Source: Magnetospirillum sp. ME-1
Lineage (GTDB): Bacteria > Pseudomonadota > Alphaproteobacteria > Rhodospirillales > Magnetospirillaceae
Reading direction: 5' to 3'
Length of the DNA stretch: 64,000 bases
Assembly: GCF_002105535.1 (NCBI RefSeq)
Contig: NZ_CP015848.1
Span: 2,594,624-2,658,623 of the forward strand
Positions 63,698-64,000 of this stretch are shown here, piece by piece. The notes under the pieces are model-generated. The model saw only the letters and a program-made list of their open reading frames with translations, had not been told where the DNA came from and made no database searches. How positions within the stretch are numbered: the stretch's first letter is position 1; the number at the start of each line of letters is the position of its first letter. The translations under genes were made by a program, and so were the position numbers.

Positions 63698-64000
63698 ATG
63701 ACCACCCGCACCGCTACCGTCGCTTTTTCCGGCATCGACTGCCTCGACATCGACGTCCAGGTGCAGGTGGCGGCCGGCATGCCGGCCTTCACCCTGGTGG
63801 GGCTGCCCGACAAGGCGGTGGGGGAAAGCCGCGAACGGGTGCGCGCCGCCTTCAATGCCATCGGCCTGGCCCTGCCGCCCAAGCGCATCACCGTCAACCT
63901 GGCGCCCGCCGACCTGCTGAAGGAAGGCAGCCATTTCGACCTGCCCATCGCACTGGGCCTCCTGGGCGCCATGGGGGTGATTCCCGCCGACGAGATCGCC
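63698..64000 (+). CDS. YifB/ComM family Mg-chelatase-like ATPase, N-terminal fragment
   Basis: The first 101 codons, cut by the window end. ATVAFSGIDCLDIDVQVQVA, FTLVGLPDKAVGESRERVRA and PPKRITVNLAPADLLKEGSH are the N-terminal ChlI-like domain of YifB/ComM. ComM is a hexameric helicase promoting branch migration in natural transformation. ATG 63698 gives the standard start. ATAC/GTAT at 63652-63664 and a possible -10 TATGAT lie upstream. Confidence 0.9.
   Translation, partial: MTTRTATVAFSGIDCLDIDVQVQVAAGMPAFTLVGLPDKAVGESRERVRAAFNAIGLALPPKRITVNLAPADLLKEGSHFDLPIALGLLGAMGVIPADEIA

Overview
The window is 64 kb of GC-rich, densely packed alphaproteobacterial chromosome. No rRNA, tRNA, CRISPR array, insertion sequence or prophage was recognised. 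The gene neighbourhoods (tsaB-rimI, fur, miaB-phoH-ybeY-corC-lnt-XRE regulator-metK-trmB, argH-lipoprotein-lysA-TIGR02302, hrcA/grpE facing rph-rdgB-hemW, a MucR regulator, a DUF2125 protein) point to Rhodospirillales, most likely a Magnetospirillum-type organism. That assignment is an inference from gene content; no magnetosome genes are present here.

Layout. 1-10.9 kb: end of a plsC-like gene, a B12-dependent ribonucleotide reductase (nrdJ) with a consensus DnaA box upstream, an Hsp15-like S4 protein, a serine-glyoxylate-type aminotransferase, a DUF2125 protein, a ChaC-like protein, galU, a secreted NUC nuclease, an RlmJ-like protein, an FMN-dependent hydroxy-acid oxidase and a D-Ala-D-Ala dipeptidase. 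10.9-23.1 kb: tRNA modification and core housekeeping (tsaB, rimI, tusA-like, mucR, fur, an olsBA-like acyltransferase pair, miaB through trmB). A SAM-II riboswitch lies in the metK leader, and an intrinsic terminator lies inside the 5' coding region of trmB. 23.2-30.2 kb: phosphate and nitrogen physiology (DUF47-pit facing phoU-pstB, cobO, glnD). 30.3-37.5 kb: three tandem family-9 glycosyltransferases sharing a C-terminal Cys cluster, a DUF6165 gene, an FmdE-like gene, creA, and an unrecognised 549-residue protein.

37.5-52.8 kb: ppa, ald, an AmpG-type permease, a CDF metal exporter, argH-lptM-lysA, TIGR02302, a zinc-ribbon/DUF3426 protein, a PAS-PAS-GGDEF-EAL protein, dapB with a 54-residue membrane protein, an XRE/2TM protein, grpE and hrcA. 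54-64 kb: rph-rdgB, hemW, a LpoA/YraM-like lipoprotein divergent from rsmI-yraN-BON lipoprotein, a SirB1-like protein, gshB, an 811-bp gene-free gap, an unusual SlyD-membrane fusion, and the start of a YifB/ComM ATPase.

Functional links. cobO supplies adenosylcobalamin, the cofactor of nrdJ. metK makes the SAM sensed by its own leader and used by trmB, miaB, rsmI and hemW. lysA and dapB belong to one lysine/diaminopimelate pathway. hrcA and grpE are heat-shock neighbours.

The most unusual structure is a dispersed double-hairpin element: 10 units at 7 loci. Each unit begins at, or within about 17 bases of, a stop codon and has the orientation of that gene. Stem sequences differ between copies while base pairing is kept. 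Other items of note are two 103-bp inverted-repeat elements, the SlyD-membrane fusion, and the three Cys-tailed glycosyltransferases.
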